DNA of 64,000 nucleotides, from NCBI GenBank assembly GCA_947579665.1, contig OX388350.1:88865152-88929151 (forward strand), given 5' to 3'. Both the position numbers and the translations under genes were made by a program. A model generated the notes under the pieces. It had not been told where the DNA came from. It did no database searches and saw nothing but the letters and a program-made list of their open reading frames with translations. Positions within the stretch are counted from its first letter, which is position 1, and each line of letters starts with the position of its first letter. Source of the stretch: Sympetrum striolatum (taxonomy: Eukaryota > Arthropoda > Insecta > Odonata > Libellulidae). Shown here one piece after another: positions 1-10,605 of this stretch.

Positions 1-1626
1 CATACTCACAATGGAAACGATGTTAAACGATTGCTACAAATTTCAGCTCCAAAAGCACACCGCACAATATGGAATCTTTGCTGTGGAGTCTACGTGGCTA
101 CTTCCCCCTTTTTCTTGAACGAGGGTGTAACGCATATGCGAACGTGGTACCAACTAGAGGTGGGCGGCGCGCCGCCGACAATACCGGGCACGCCGCCGCC
201 CCCGAAGAAATAACTACAGCGGGCCGCCGCCGGAAATTTCATGGGCGACGGCGTGGCTTGGCTTGGATTTAAAAACTAAGTCCCACAGTTGAAAATATGC
301 TGACAAGTAGTTCGAAGAAATACCCTTTGAACTGATAGATAGGGCTTTCTACTAGGGCGCTGAGCTATACGTGAAATCGATTCGTGTTACGATCAGGATT
401 AATTTCCGCAACCACACTGCCAGCTCGCATTGTTTGCTTATTGAAACTCCAAGAAGAAACCTCTCAATGCTAAGAAAAGCAGATTAGAGCCGCAGCGTAT
501 AAATAAAATGGTGTTCATCCACGAAAACTATGCCTTATGCAAAGATATTGTGATGAGAGTTTAGATATAAGATAAGAATTTGATACTACTAATACACAAA
601 ATGGACGTAGAATTAAGAAAATTTCACATTACACGGAAATGTGCCCCTATTTTAATTTTAAGCCTGAAAAAAATTATGGTGATGTTTTCATCGATATTAT
701 AAAATGTTTTGGTAAAAAATAGTATGTATTGATAAAAATATGCTTGGCAGCTTTGACGCTTATCGGAGCCCGTACCATAAAGTGTATGACACTCAAGCGC
801 CATGCTAACATCAACTCATTGGTTAGCATTATTTGACACTCTTCACATTCAGCACCAAGAGTTCAGGACTTCAGGGGATGAAAAATGATCTCTTATCATC
901 ATTAAAAAGATGATTTTATGGCGTCCAGAACGACTCTACTTTGGCCCTAGCTACATTTTAGATCTCAGGTTCAAGCAAATCCCGTTTACAGATGGACAAA
1001 GTTTGCAGAATATCGGAGAACTTATTTCCCTCTTTTTCAGTTAAGATTCAAACGTAGGACTCGAAACAGTGGCTACTGCGCCCACTGTATCCGCCAATTT
1101 AAGAATTTCGTCACAATATTGAAAACTTGTCACCTCTGCAAATGAAAACCCCCCAAGAACGCAAAGTGAAGATGAGCTGAAGAAGTACATGGATGAGATT
1201 ACATTGGATACAGAAGTGGTTCAACAGCCAACTCCTAATGCAAGTTGCTCTAAAGTATCTTTCTACACTATGGACACAAAAAGGAATAGGTTGGAGAGGG
1301 ACAAAATGATTTTGTTTTTAAATCAAAACTGGAGGAATTGACTATTTGAATATTTGTGTGTGAATGTGTTTTAGTGGATTTCTCTGTGAAACATTCTAAA
1401 TGCATTGCTATTCCATCATTTGCTTGCTAGTTTTTTTAAAGTTAAATTATAATTAAAATCATGCCTATTCGTTTAGAATTTCTAATAAAGTCAGTATATA
1501 TGGAAATTCATGTTCATCTACGTAACTACATATTATTATCACTATCATGAATTTTAGCCCAATATTTTGTATTATTTTTTTAAGAAAGATGAAAAAGTTG
1601 TTAAAATTTACATTACTCATGATCAA
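1..1626. other. Intergenic, no recognised feature
   Basis: AT-rich sequence with no convincing coding region. The only compositional anomaly is a short CpG- and GGC-rich patch near 155-260. It could belong to a promoter or exon of a neighbouring gene outside the window, but nothing in the sequence decides this. Confidence 0.5.
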
Positions 1627-1800
1627 TGGCGCAGCCAGGATTGGCTAATGGGGGGTCTAATGCTGCCGAGAAAACGAAAAATGCCTACATGCCCGCTACT
1701 TACTACAATATATGTCAATTCTTTCAAAAACTAAATGCATTGAAAACCAGAGGAGTTTGACGCTTAAGTGATGAACTTATAACACTTTCCATGATAGTAT
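1627..1800. repeat. Dispersed repeat, copy 1
   Basis: This stretch shares a colinear run of blocks with 47085-47277: GCAGCCAGGATT, an AACGAAAAATG block, a TATGTCAATT block followed by TTTCAAAAACTAAA, a GAAAA(C/T)(C/T)AGAGG block and ACACTTTCCA(T/A)GATAGTA. The two copies differ by many substitutions and small indels, so they are old. The family is not identified; a nonautonomous DNA transposon or LINE tail is possible. Confidence 0.65.
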
Positions 1801-2660
1801 GGATCTCTAACAATCTCCTCTAAATTCGGTCTCTTCAAGACGTCCCAGGATTCGATCGTCTGCATCCTGTAATTCCATCTGTTCCTCTTTTGCCGATTGC
1901 ATCAAGACACGAACATAGGAGGAATCAGTTTCATTGATCGAAGAATGCTGTATTAGAATCGATTTCTGAGGAACACTGATCATAACATTCGTTAAAATAT
2001 TGCAACATGGATCCATTAAGCATTTCAAAAGATTGAATTTTTGCTTCCTTTATTTTCCTGTGCTGAAGTCTCTTTGATGTGTGAACCCCACGTGACATGA
2101 TAGATCGATCTGTAGCCAAATTAAATTAAAAAGATTTTTCCGTATTCCTATTGAAAAAATAATTTTCGTTTTATTTATCGCAGCACATCAATTCCCAAAA
2201 AAATCCGTCAAAAATTACATTTCACGTTATACAGGACATTTATAGAAACATTTTAAAGGTTCGTGTTACATTTCAATGCACGTTATACATCTGGATATAC
2301 GGAAATTTTTAAACTTACAATTTCAAAGCAAAATTGCACTTACCTTGTTATAATAAAATCACTCTAAACTCCAATTGTACACCATATAAATTCCTCACAA
2401 ACTCAGTAATATTTTATCAAAGGATTAACACAGAAAACGTTCTTCATTCTATTACAACACGCAATCTACTACAAGGTCGAGACGCAAGTGCAAAGAATTT
2501 GTTTAGAATAGAATGGCTGTTCGGGTATAAATATGCCTTTAGTAACGATCGTCATCTCAACCAGAAAGTGTCGGCAGTAGCTTTGATTACCTTGAAGGAG
2601 AATCCTCAGAAGGATGTATATCCTTCCTCTAACAAGCAAAATGTGAATAAAAATGAATTT
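1801..2660. other. No recognised feature
   Basis: AT-rich sequence with short open frames on both strands, none with recognisable protein signatures. Confidence 0.5.
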
Positions 2661-2685
2661 AAAAAATTCTTCGAATTTCCCATAG

Positions 2686-2840
2686 TATTTTGTTCAAAGC
2701 GACCGGTTCCGACCATTACAGTCATCTTCAGGCAATTGGTATTACTGCAATTTCTGTAATACAGTATGTCTGTCATTTCTGTAATACTAATTGCCTGAAG
2801 ATGACTGCAATGGTCGAAACCGGTCGCTTTGAATAAAATA
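2686..2840. repeat. Inverted repeat with GACCGGTTTCG core
   Basis: Two 60-nt arms (2686-2745 and 2781-2840) are reverse complements with about four mismatches, around a 35-nt centre. Weaker similarity extends about 20-25 nt beyond each arm. The arms carry GACCGGTT(C/T)CGACC and GTCATCTTCAGGC, a core that recurs in the palindrome at 47342-47506. This looks like a palindromic MITE-type or foldback repeat. No target duplication was established. Confidence 0.8.
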
Positions 2841-3817
2841 TTGTGGAAAATACGAAGAACGTTTTCAAATTTATTTGCTATGGCGTTCCACAACATTCGG
2901 CCTGAACATCTTGATTTTATAAGTAAAATGTGAACTTAGAAAAGGTAGACCACCTGTGCAGGAGGTCCCCATTGTATTCGGAGGATGTCTTATCTTTAGC
3001 TATCGTTCCTGTCTTCGAATGATTTCCTAGGACCTGGTGCCAACCCTTTTTACCCTTATTTTGAAATAATTTATCAATAATCTGAACACATAGAATTGTG
3101 AGCAAAACCCAGTCTATTTCTCCTCTAGGAATGCCTTCCGAAGCCTGAATGAAACTTTCACTTCCTTTGAGCATTCCTTCACATCTGGTTTTCCCAAGGG
3201 AGAAGACTAATTATTTTAACAAACTAGAAATGCCTGTTTCATTACTTAAACTTTTCATAAAAAGAGTAGACAGTTTTTCTCCCAATTTATTCAAGCATTA
3301 TCTTTTCTTTTTCACCTTAGAATAAAAAGAGCTTACAATCAATTTCGTAGACTTAAATTCTGAGGACTAAATTATACCCTCTATGAATGAACTATGAGGA
3401 ATTAATTACATCCTTAATTCTCCCTCGCCCTTTCGTACACCAACCTTCTCACATGTTTAAACGTTCTGGTATAAACCAAATAAACATCAAGCAATAAAAA
3501 AAGTAATAGACAGCTTCCATATTGCACAATATATGCACAACTGGATGCACTTATATCCTTCTTCCACTTGACTCCGATCAACTGAGAACTGGCGCCTGAT
3601 CCCAACTGCTAGAGGGCCAAGTTGCTACGTGTGAACAGGTTTGCAACTCAGCGTCGCCGCAGTGAAGATTTAAGTACCGTTAGAAGCCGCGCGTACTCTC
3701 AAAAAGTTCCTCCGTGTGAATGCGAGGCGCAACCCATCCGGCCTCAACCATAAAACCCGCGCAGCAAAAGTCCCCTCGTGTGAACCTACCTTAAAGGTAA
3801 TAGTACAAAGGCAGTGG
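2841..3817. other. Mostly unannotated; GC-rich stretch with GTGTGAA motifs
   Basis: 2841-3600 holds nothing recognised. 3600-3800 is locally GC-rich and repeats short CGTGTGAA motifs (near 3630, 3713 and 3776). Such motifs are frequent in terminal parts of arthropod PIF/Harbinger-like elements, but no complete element could be delimited. Confidence 0.4.
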
Positions 3818-5657
3818 GAATTTTTCAGGTAGTGAGAGAAGTAGAAGGATCGCTAGCCCAAACCGTCTTAAAACTGACCCTTCGGCTAGGAACACATTCA
3901 CCGGTTTCCCCCGGCCGGCAAACCATAGTCGGTTTTTAAGCTGGGTCACAAGGGTAGTAAGCAGTAGAAGTAAATGGAGCCTTTCACACTAGCCGAGAAT
4001 AGATTATAGACCTCTGGGTCGCCGGATAACAGCCGCCCCAACGACTGAAGAGGACGGCACCGGGTTTGGACCTTTATGACCATTTACGACCATTAACGAC
4101 CGGGTGTGGGTAGTAATGCACGTCGGTCAAATGAGCGCTTTCACATTGAACGGTTGTTGCCGGGTGCCTTCCCCCATCCCTTGCTGATTATTTTGACCTT
4201 TTAAAGCCTCCAGCATTAATTATTTTTTCTTCGGCAACTTTTGAATGTAAACATACATCAGTTATCATTCACGGAGAAGTAAGGTTCATTCTTTTTTTTG
4301 ACATGCGGCCGCTGCCGGGTAAAAACAATGTTGCTATATGAATGTTTCATTATACGCCTCCACTTTGACAAATTCTTATTTAAGCGTACTTCCAATTATA
4401 TATTTTTTAACTACCGGCAATTCACCAATCACTCACTGATATAATGTTTTATCATATGAAGCAATATTTTAAGAATTAATTATATAAAGCATTATGTAAA
4501 GAATTTAATTTCCGAAAATAATTTGCTGTTAACTAGGGCAGGTAAGGAACAGAGTGTAGTGATATGTGATAACCAAAAACATGTGGACAAATGACGTGAT
4601 TTTATTGATAACAATAACATTCTTAAATAAGATCCAACCATGTCCAATCAAATGTGTGTGAGTGAAGAAAACGAATTTACTCTCGGATAGAGGAAATCAC
4701 ATCCGATAATTTGTATGAAATTTGGTAGAATATATCCTTAAGAAGAAAGTGAAAAAAACGGACAGGAGCAAAAATCTCTCCGCGAAACTCTCACCCTTGA
4801 GAAATCCCAAGATTTCATGGAGGAGAATACTACTCCTTGGGGAGATCTCATACCGGTTGTGGAATGCCCTTCCCGAAAATATCAAAGCCTGTTTCTATTC
4901 ACCATCAACAAATAGGAGTACTCTTGGAGAATTGGATTTACCAATATAACTAAAAATTGTTAATAGAATATTGCCTAATGATGCTAGCTCACTAGCGAAA
5001 CATGTCGCCTAAATAAAAAATCTATGGAGGTGTACTAAATTAATCTTTCATTCCCTGTAATTTCCTTTGCCGAATTTGCCTCTGACGCGGATATAAAAGT
5101 CGCCGCCTGTAGGAAACACAATGCTTCCGTTCCCGAAATAGAAGGTATTAAAAAAGGAATAATTTTTTCTATAATGCTCAATCTTTATCTCCAACGTCCT
5201 TTTCTCAACGTGGTCCCTTGCCATTACCCTCTCCTCTACTATTGCTTTAAAATATGGACGTGCCGAATGACATAGTGAATGAAGACGAAATTAGCAAGTA
5301 ATTTAAAAAATTAAAGTTATTTGTACCGAAAATTCCAAAAAGAATTGATTTTTCACCAACACCGGAGAAGCAACCGGGACAGTTTATGGCTAGCCCGGTT
5401 CTTGTGAGTGAAAGTATCCCTACCCCGATTTCACGACCATTTTATGACCGACCGGACGAGCGAAACCGGTGAATGTGTTCCCAGCCTTCCTCGGCGGAGG
5501 GACCTAATCTGCTACCTAACCCTCACTCCAGGGGGTAGTACAGGTACACTGACTATATTGAATAGGATTTGAAAAATTGTAAACAATTGAAATTAGGAAC
5601 TATTTCTTTTCATCTTCGTATCCTTCGTCCAAGCAGCGTTCTTCCGATCGACGTTCT
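3818..5657. repeat. Host repeat A, copy 1, interrupted by a DNA transposon
   Basis: Bases 3818-3883 plus 5487-5657 together match, in reverse complement, the uninterrupted stretch 10340-10605. Shared landmarks are TTTTTCAGGTAGT, GCTAGCCCAAACC, GGGACCTAATCTGCT, GGGGGTAGTACAGGTACACT and CGTATCCTTCGTCCAAGCAG. The 1.6 kb between the two parts is an insertion, listed separately. The repeat itself is unclassified. Confidence 0.8.
3884..5486. mobile_element. Nonautonomous TIR DNA transposon, PIF/Harbinger-like (inferred)
   Basis: The left end reads GGCTAGGAACACATTCACCG and continues GTTTC. The right end is its reverse complement with one difference (GGCTGGGAACACATTC...). The direct repeat TTC flanks both ends (3881-3883 and 5487-5489). 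The related copy at 10340-10605, read in reverse complement, has a single TTC at the same place and no insert, so both ends and the 3-bp target duplication are supported by an empty site. Length is 1603 bp. No transposase is recognisable inside. A 3-bp duplication and GGC-type ends fit PIF/Harbinger, whose usual target is TWA, so the assignment is provisional. Confidence 0.78.
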
Positions 5658-7739
5658 ACGACGAAAAATAAGGATTGTAATAATTTTGCTAGAATCATGA
5701 AGAATAACAAATTGTACATTTTCATCATAACGTGGTTCCACAAGACACCGCCGGAGACTGTGAATTTTATTTCTTACTTTGCTAGAAAGTAGCTGGGAAC
5801 ACATGCAACGCTGTTCATTTCAAAGGACTTAGGCGGTTTTTTTTAAAGAGCTGAGAAATCTCGATGTAATCATAGGAATAGTATTTTGTCGTATGCTTGT
5901 AGATGCCTTTCCTCTTTATGTCTGAAATATGATTTCTTTTACGTAATGAAATTAGTTATGCCCTTTCACTTCAGATATTGGAACTTTTACATGGAAAGGA
6001 TTGTAAGATGGAAATTCAAGTCGTTAAGTTTCTCTTTGGAAACATTTAATGTTACAAGAGTTGCGGTAGAATGTTCATGAAAGTACTATGTCGCCTTCTA
6101 CACATTGATAGCTTACAGAAAAAAACTTGCAGTGACGTTCTTGCATTAATTTGCAAGCAAATTGATCAAATTATTTTTTCCTACAATTAAGTTCCTCGAT
6201 ACTTACATACTACGTAATTTCGATAGTTTCGTAATGGTACTAATATATTTAAGATAGTGCATTATTTGTAAGCACTTATAAGTACGAGTATATCAGAAGC
6301 TTCGATGAGCAAACCAATGAAATGAATAGTGGAACGTTCTTCATCGAGAGTGAACTTTAGTGAAACTTTTCCAAGTGAAGTTGTCGAGATTAGCCGTGTA
6401 TGTTATCATTGACGCTCTCTCTTTACATAAAATCAGTCGTACTAGATTGGACTGAATGATACCGTTGCATAACTATCTAGTTTTCTTCGCTATTAACGCT
6501 TTCCATAGGCGAAAGGATCTAGTTATTATCAATTCTATGTCCTTAGATAACAAGGCGTAATTCTCTGGCCAGTGGTGATTAAGGAATTGGTTAAGATTTT
6601 CTCCTTTCTCAGTGATCAGTTAGTAATTGCATTACTTACTATTGTCATACAAAAGCAAATGTTTCGATCAATATGTGAATTAAATTTCAAGAAATACTGT
6701 GGAAGTTATGGTCAGGCACAATCTCATGACAGTTTGTTTCATACTTTATCTCTGATAGTTTAATAGACATCAAAGCTTGGCTAGCAACGATACTATAGCA
6801 AATAATATTACTGGCGAAGTTAGATTATCATGTCTTACGTTTATAATCGTTTGTTTACATGAAGAGATACACCACGGCAAAAACATTAATTCATTATAAG
6901 GAAAATAACTCTATAACTGCGGATATGTATACTTTTTTCAATGAATTTAATATCAATATAATTCATGTATATGTATACCATGCTCATAACATAGTTTGCG
7001 AATCTTGCTATCATATTTAGTATAGAATTTTATTTTGAAACAAATTTGAAAACAAATAGGCCTGAAACGATAATGCCACGTAATAAAATATCAAGGAGAA
7101 TAAGAGATAACAATCGATGATAATTAAGAGAGATAATTTCATTTTTATAAGCGACTAGTACAAGCTTTAATGACATTCCAACAGTCTAATGACTTACAGG
7201 AAAACATGAACTTATCGGGATATGATCATCATTTGCTTCGACATTTCATTTTATTTTATTAACGAAAAGCATCATCAGCACAGAGTCAGTACGTTGTTTC
7301 AAAATCCTGAGTAATCCTGATAAAGGATAAAATTTGGAAAGGAGAATGATTCCAAGTCTGCAACTAAAATTCATTTGCAAGACCATCAGTTGAACGCCAA
7401 GCAAATAAATAGCAGCCCTGGAGAGACCTTTGTGAAACTGCAACCACCGGTCCTGTCAAAATATTCTCCAAGTTTCTTCTAAATATCTATGAAAAAGCAA
7501 TTGATTGCTTACACGAAATCCCTAAAAAGCGTGTCCGGAGTTTAATTCTTACTTCTCAATGCACGATTACCGTAGACAGAGCTACTTTATCATCATTTCT
7601 ACTTTATAAGGTTTAAAATAACTGCGATCGATTTATTTCAAAATTATCCATTTATAATTTTGAAATATTGGATATGCCTTTCAACTGCACGTAAATTATC
7701 TTGAGTAAAAGCTTGGGGGTTATCGTCCCCAATATTGCT
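5658..7739. other. Intergenic, no recognised feature
   Basis: AT-rich DNA with no protein signature, RNA gene or clear repeat. Confidence 0.5.
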
Positions 7740-7945
7740 ATTGTAACTAACAAGTTTTGTTTATAATAACAACGGCTTGTTTACAACCTCAAAATTTTAA
7801 GAAATTTTCTTGCATTTTATCTATATTTTCACAATTTCGAATCGAAATCTATGTTTCACGAGAAATTAAGAATCTCTATTTATTTTCCTTTCTTTTGATG
7901 CTTGTCTCGGGCTTAGTGCTCCTTTTTTGCTAATAGAATTTTTTA
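7740..7945. repeat. Dispersed repeat, copy 1 (partner at 57350-57555)
   Basis: Blocks shared in the same order with 57350-57555 include GTTTGTTTACA or its variant, TTTTATC-A-ATTTTC, CAATTTCGAATCGAAA, AAATC(T/A)(C/T) and TTTCC(C/T)TTCTTTTG-TGCT. Identity is moderate. The family is unknown. Confidence 0.6.
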
Positions 7946-8354
7946 CATTTACAAGATTCAGAATTTTACCCCGCAAGTTACCGATTGGCTTATGGCAGGG
8001 GATGTATAGACGATATATATTCATACCTATTCGATCCCGTAAGCCTCTCTATTGCTTCGAGGAAAACACTACCAGAAATAGCTGTGTTCTGGCAATTGTA
8101 TCCCAATAATACTTTTATTAATAACATTTTATGTTGACGCCTCTCGTAGATCGCGTTCGTTTCGTTCTAGAATGTGTTCGACCTCATCTGAAGATTCTGA
8201 GAAGATGCAATTTTTCAAAACGCCTCCGTCGGTTTTCTGATCCTCTCTCCTGTAGTGAGGTCCACCCGAGATTTTGCAAAAGAAATAAAGCCTGCAGCGG
8301 TAAAAGTCGTACCAAATTAACTAACCTAAAGCTAACTTACTTAACGGGCACTAT
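7946..8354. other. No recognised feature upstream of LINE
   Basis: No recognised content. The LINE coding frame can be followed upstream to about 8355, then is lost, which is consistent with 5' truncation of that element. Confidence 0.45.
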
Positions 8355-9750
8355 CAGATATGCTTCACTGTAGACAATGGTCAAGTTAAGGATTTTACCT
8401 CGTGCATTGATTCAGAGATGTGTCCCATCGAGATATCGGTTGATGGAATTGGAAAATTATTGCGAGATATTGATAGGAAAAAGGCGCCAGGACCCGAAGG
8501 TATTCCCGCTGTTGTAATAAAAACTTTAGCCGATGAAATTGCTCCGCTTCTACAGATTTTCTATCAGAAATCATTAGATGAGGGAACCGTCCCAATGTCG
8601 TGGAAAAAAGCTAATGTCACTCCGGTGCCTAAGAAAGGGCGCGCGTCAAAACCAGATGATTATAGGCCTATTTCATTAACTTCAATTTTTTGCAAAATAA
8701 TGGAGCATATTATAGCGAGCTCTATCATGCGCTTTCTTTCTGAAAAGGGAGCAATCAGTCAGAGCCAGCACGGATTCCGTAAAGGTAGGTCTTGTGAGAC
8801 CCAGTTAGCGCTTTTTATGAATGACGTATCTAAAGCAGCAGACGGCGGTGTTAGATCAGACGCAGTTTTCCTAGATTTCAGGAAAGCTTTCGACACGGTT
8901 TCTCACGAAAAGCTTATCCAAAGGCTGAGTGCCTACGCGATGGACGAAAAAGTTATCACATGGATCAAATCTTTTCTAGAAAACAGATCTCAACGCGTTG
9001 CATTAGACGGAATTTTATCTGACGAAATAATTATCTCATCAGGAGTTCCACAGGGAAGTGATCTTGGTCCGATTTTATTTCCAATTTACATTAACGACCT
9101 CGTAGATAACGTAAAGAGTAAGGTTAGATTATTTGCCGATGATACCCTGATATACACAGGTTGGTGTAAAAATTTGCAGCTGGATTTAAATACAAATAAA
9201 TGCGTTTCCATGAGTTTTATGCGCTCCGCAAACGTTGAGAAGATGCTCATCGAGAGTCAAAGAAATAGCTTATTTTTCTCTTATTCTTCCGAGTCTAGAA
9301 TACTGCTTTGCGGTTTGGGACCCACACGAAGTAGGTTTAGTCTCAGATTTAGAGATGGTCCAGCGTAGAGCAGCCCGATTCATCTGCGGGGATTTCAGGT
9401 TTGATAGCAGCGTTACGGCAATGATAGAGTCCCTCAGTTGGAATTCACTACAGATGAGAAGATCTGAATATCGTCGGAAACTTTTCGAAAAGTTCATTCG
9501 TTCAGAATTTATAGACGAAGTAAGTGAAATGTTAGTGCCAGGAAAGAGCGAACGCGATCTCCAAAAGACATCAACAAAACGTTTAAGAGAAATGATCGCA
9601 AAAATAGATAATTGCTTTTGGTCGTTTTTTCCCCAGGCTATTAAAGATGCTAATAGGGTGGATTGAGTTATGGTGGTGTTATTACACCCTCTGCCATACG
9701 CCTCTGGCGTCTCGCGGGGTACATATCTAAATCTAAAATCTAAATTGATA
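8355..9750 (+). pseudogene. Non-LTR retrotransposon RT, CR1/jockey-like, 5'-truncated and deleted
   Basis: The protein is a reverse transcriptase of a non-LTR retrotransposon. Visible in order: the finger motif KKAPGPEGIP, the palm motif DYRPISLTSIFCKIMEHII, QHGFRKGRSCETQL, motif A FLDFRKAFDTVSHEKL, motif B GVPQGSDLGPILF and motif C LFADDTLIY. After motif C the frame runs directly into WCKNLQLDLNTNKC and then into a distant C-terminal region, so roughly 100 residues of the thumb region are missing. A frameshift near 9215-9240 moves the C-terminal part (LEYCFAVWDPHE, then RRAARFICGDF) into another frame, ending with a TGA at 9664-9666. The 3' UTR ends in a TCTAAA-type tail (9727-9750). The endonuclease domain is absent. 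The copy is dead. Confidence 0.88.
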
Positions 9751-9893
9751 TCACCAAAGAGTAACACTGAGCCAAGGGGAAGTAGGGACGAGAGACAGTT
9801 CTCAAGTGTAGATAGGTCAGTAGAAGGTGGAAACATCTAATAAATATTTTATTTTTCGCATATCGGTTGTTGGGATTGTGATTGAGTTCACAC

Positions 9894-10120
9894 CAGAATT
9901 TATAGACGAAGTAAGTGAAATGTTAGTGCCAGTAAGGAGCGAACGAGAGAGGCATCGACGAAGCGTTATAGGGAAGTAATCGCAAGGACGGATAATCAGT
10001 TTTGGTCGTTTTTTCCCCAGGCTATTAGAGATGCTAATTGGGAGGAATGAATAATGGTGGTGTACGACACTCCCTGCCATACGCCTCTGGCGGCTCGCAG
10101 GGTATACATCTAAATCAAAC
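9894..10120 (+). mobile_element. Second 3'-end copy of the same LINE
   Basis: From AGAATTTATAGACGAAGTAA onward this copies the C-terminal codons and 3' UTR of the LINE at 8355-9750: GTTTTGGTCGTTTTTTCCCC, GAATGAATAATGGTGGTG versus GAGTTATGGTGGTG, and the CCATACGCCTCTGGCG block, ending in a CATCTAAATC tail. It is a severely 5'-truncated copy of the same family in the same orientation, about 150 bp downstream, with small indels. Confidence 0.85.
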
Positions 10121-10339
10121 GTGCTTTAATAAGGGAACGGTATTTTTAGTTGTCTTGAGTCGAAACGGGAACAGGGAGACGAAAACAAGCCTATTATGTT
10201 TCCAGCGTCAACTTTTAATGTCACCATGAGTCTGAAAGTCTTGCGAATTCTGGTTCTTGAGTTGTAGGCGATCATACCCATATACATATATAGAAACTTT
10301 TCCTTTTATTAATTTTTTTATTCATCTCCAGATATATAG

Positions 10340-10605
10340 TATTTGATGGTTAAAAGCAACGTCGATCGGAAGAACGCTGCTTGGACGAAGGATACGAAGA
10401 TGAAAAGAAATAGTTCCTAATTTCAATTGTTTATAATTTTTCAAATCCTATTCAATATAGTCAGTGTACCTGTACTACCCCCTGGAGTGTTGGTTAGGAA
10501 GCAGATTAGGTCCCTCCACCGAGGAAGGGTTAGTTTGACGATGGTTTGGGCTAGCAACTCTTCTACATGTCAAACTACCTGAAAAATGCCCCAATTAATT
10601 GGCAT
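10340..10605. repeat. Host repeat A, copy 2 (empty site, inverted)
   Basis: This is the reverse complement of 3818-3883 joined to 5487-5657, without the 1.6-kb insertion. It supplies the pre-integration allele used to define the ends and TTC duplication of the element at 3884-5486. The two copies lie inverted about 4.7 kb apart, with a LINE and unannotated DNA between. Confidence 0.8.

Noticed and set aside
2334..2896. Overlapping open frames of 141 and 96 codons
   Set aside because: They run through the inverted repeat at 2686-2840 in both directions and show no domain.
4697..4949. Possible LINE C-terminus (YRLWNALPENIKACFYSP)
   Set aside because: Suggestive of a LINE C-terminal phrase but too short and isolated inside the TIR element to call.
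9270..10080. Minus-strand open frames of 188 and 87 codons
   Set aside because: They are antisense shadows of the LINE 3' end copies, which explains their similarity to each other.
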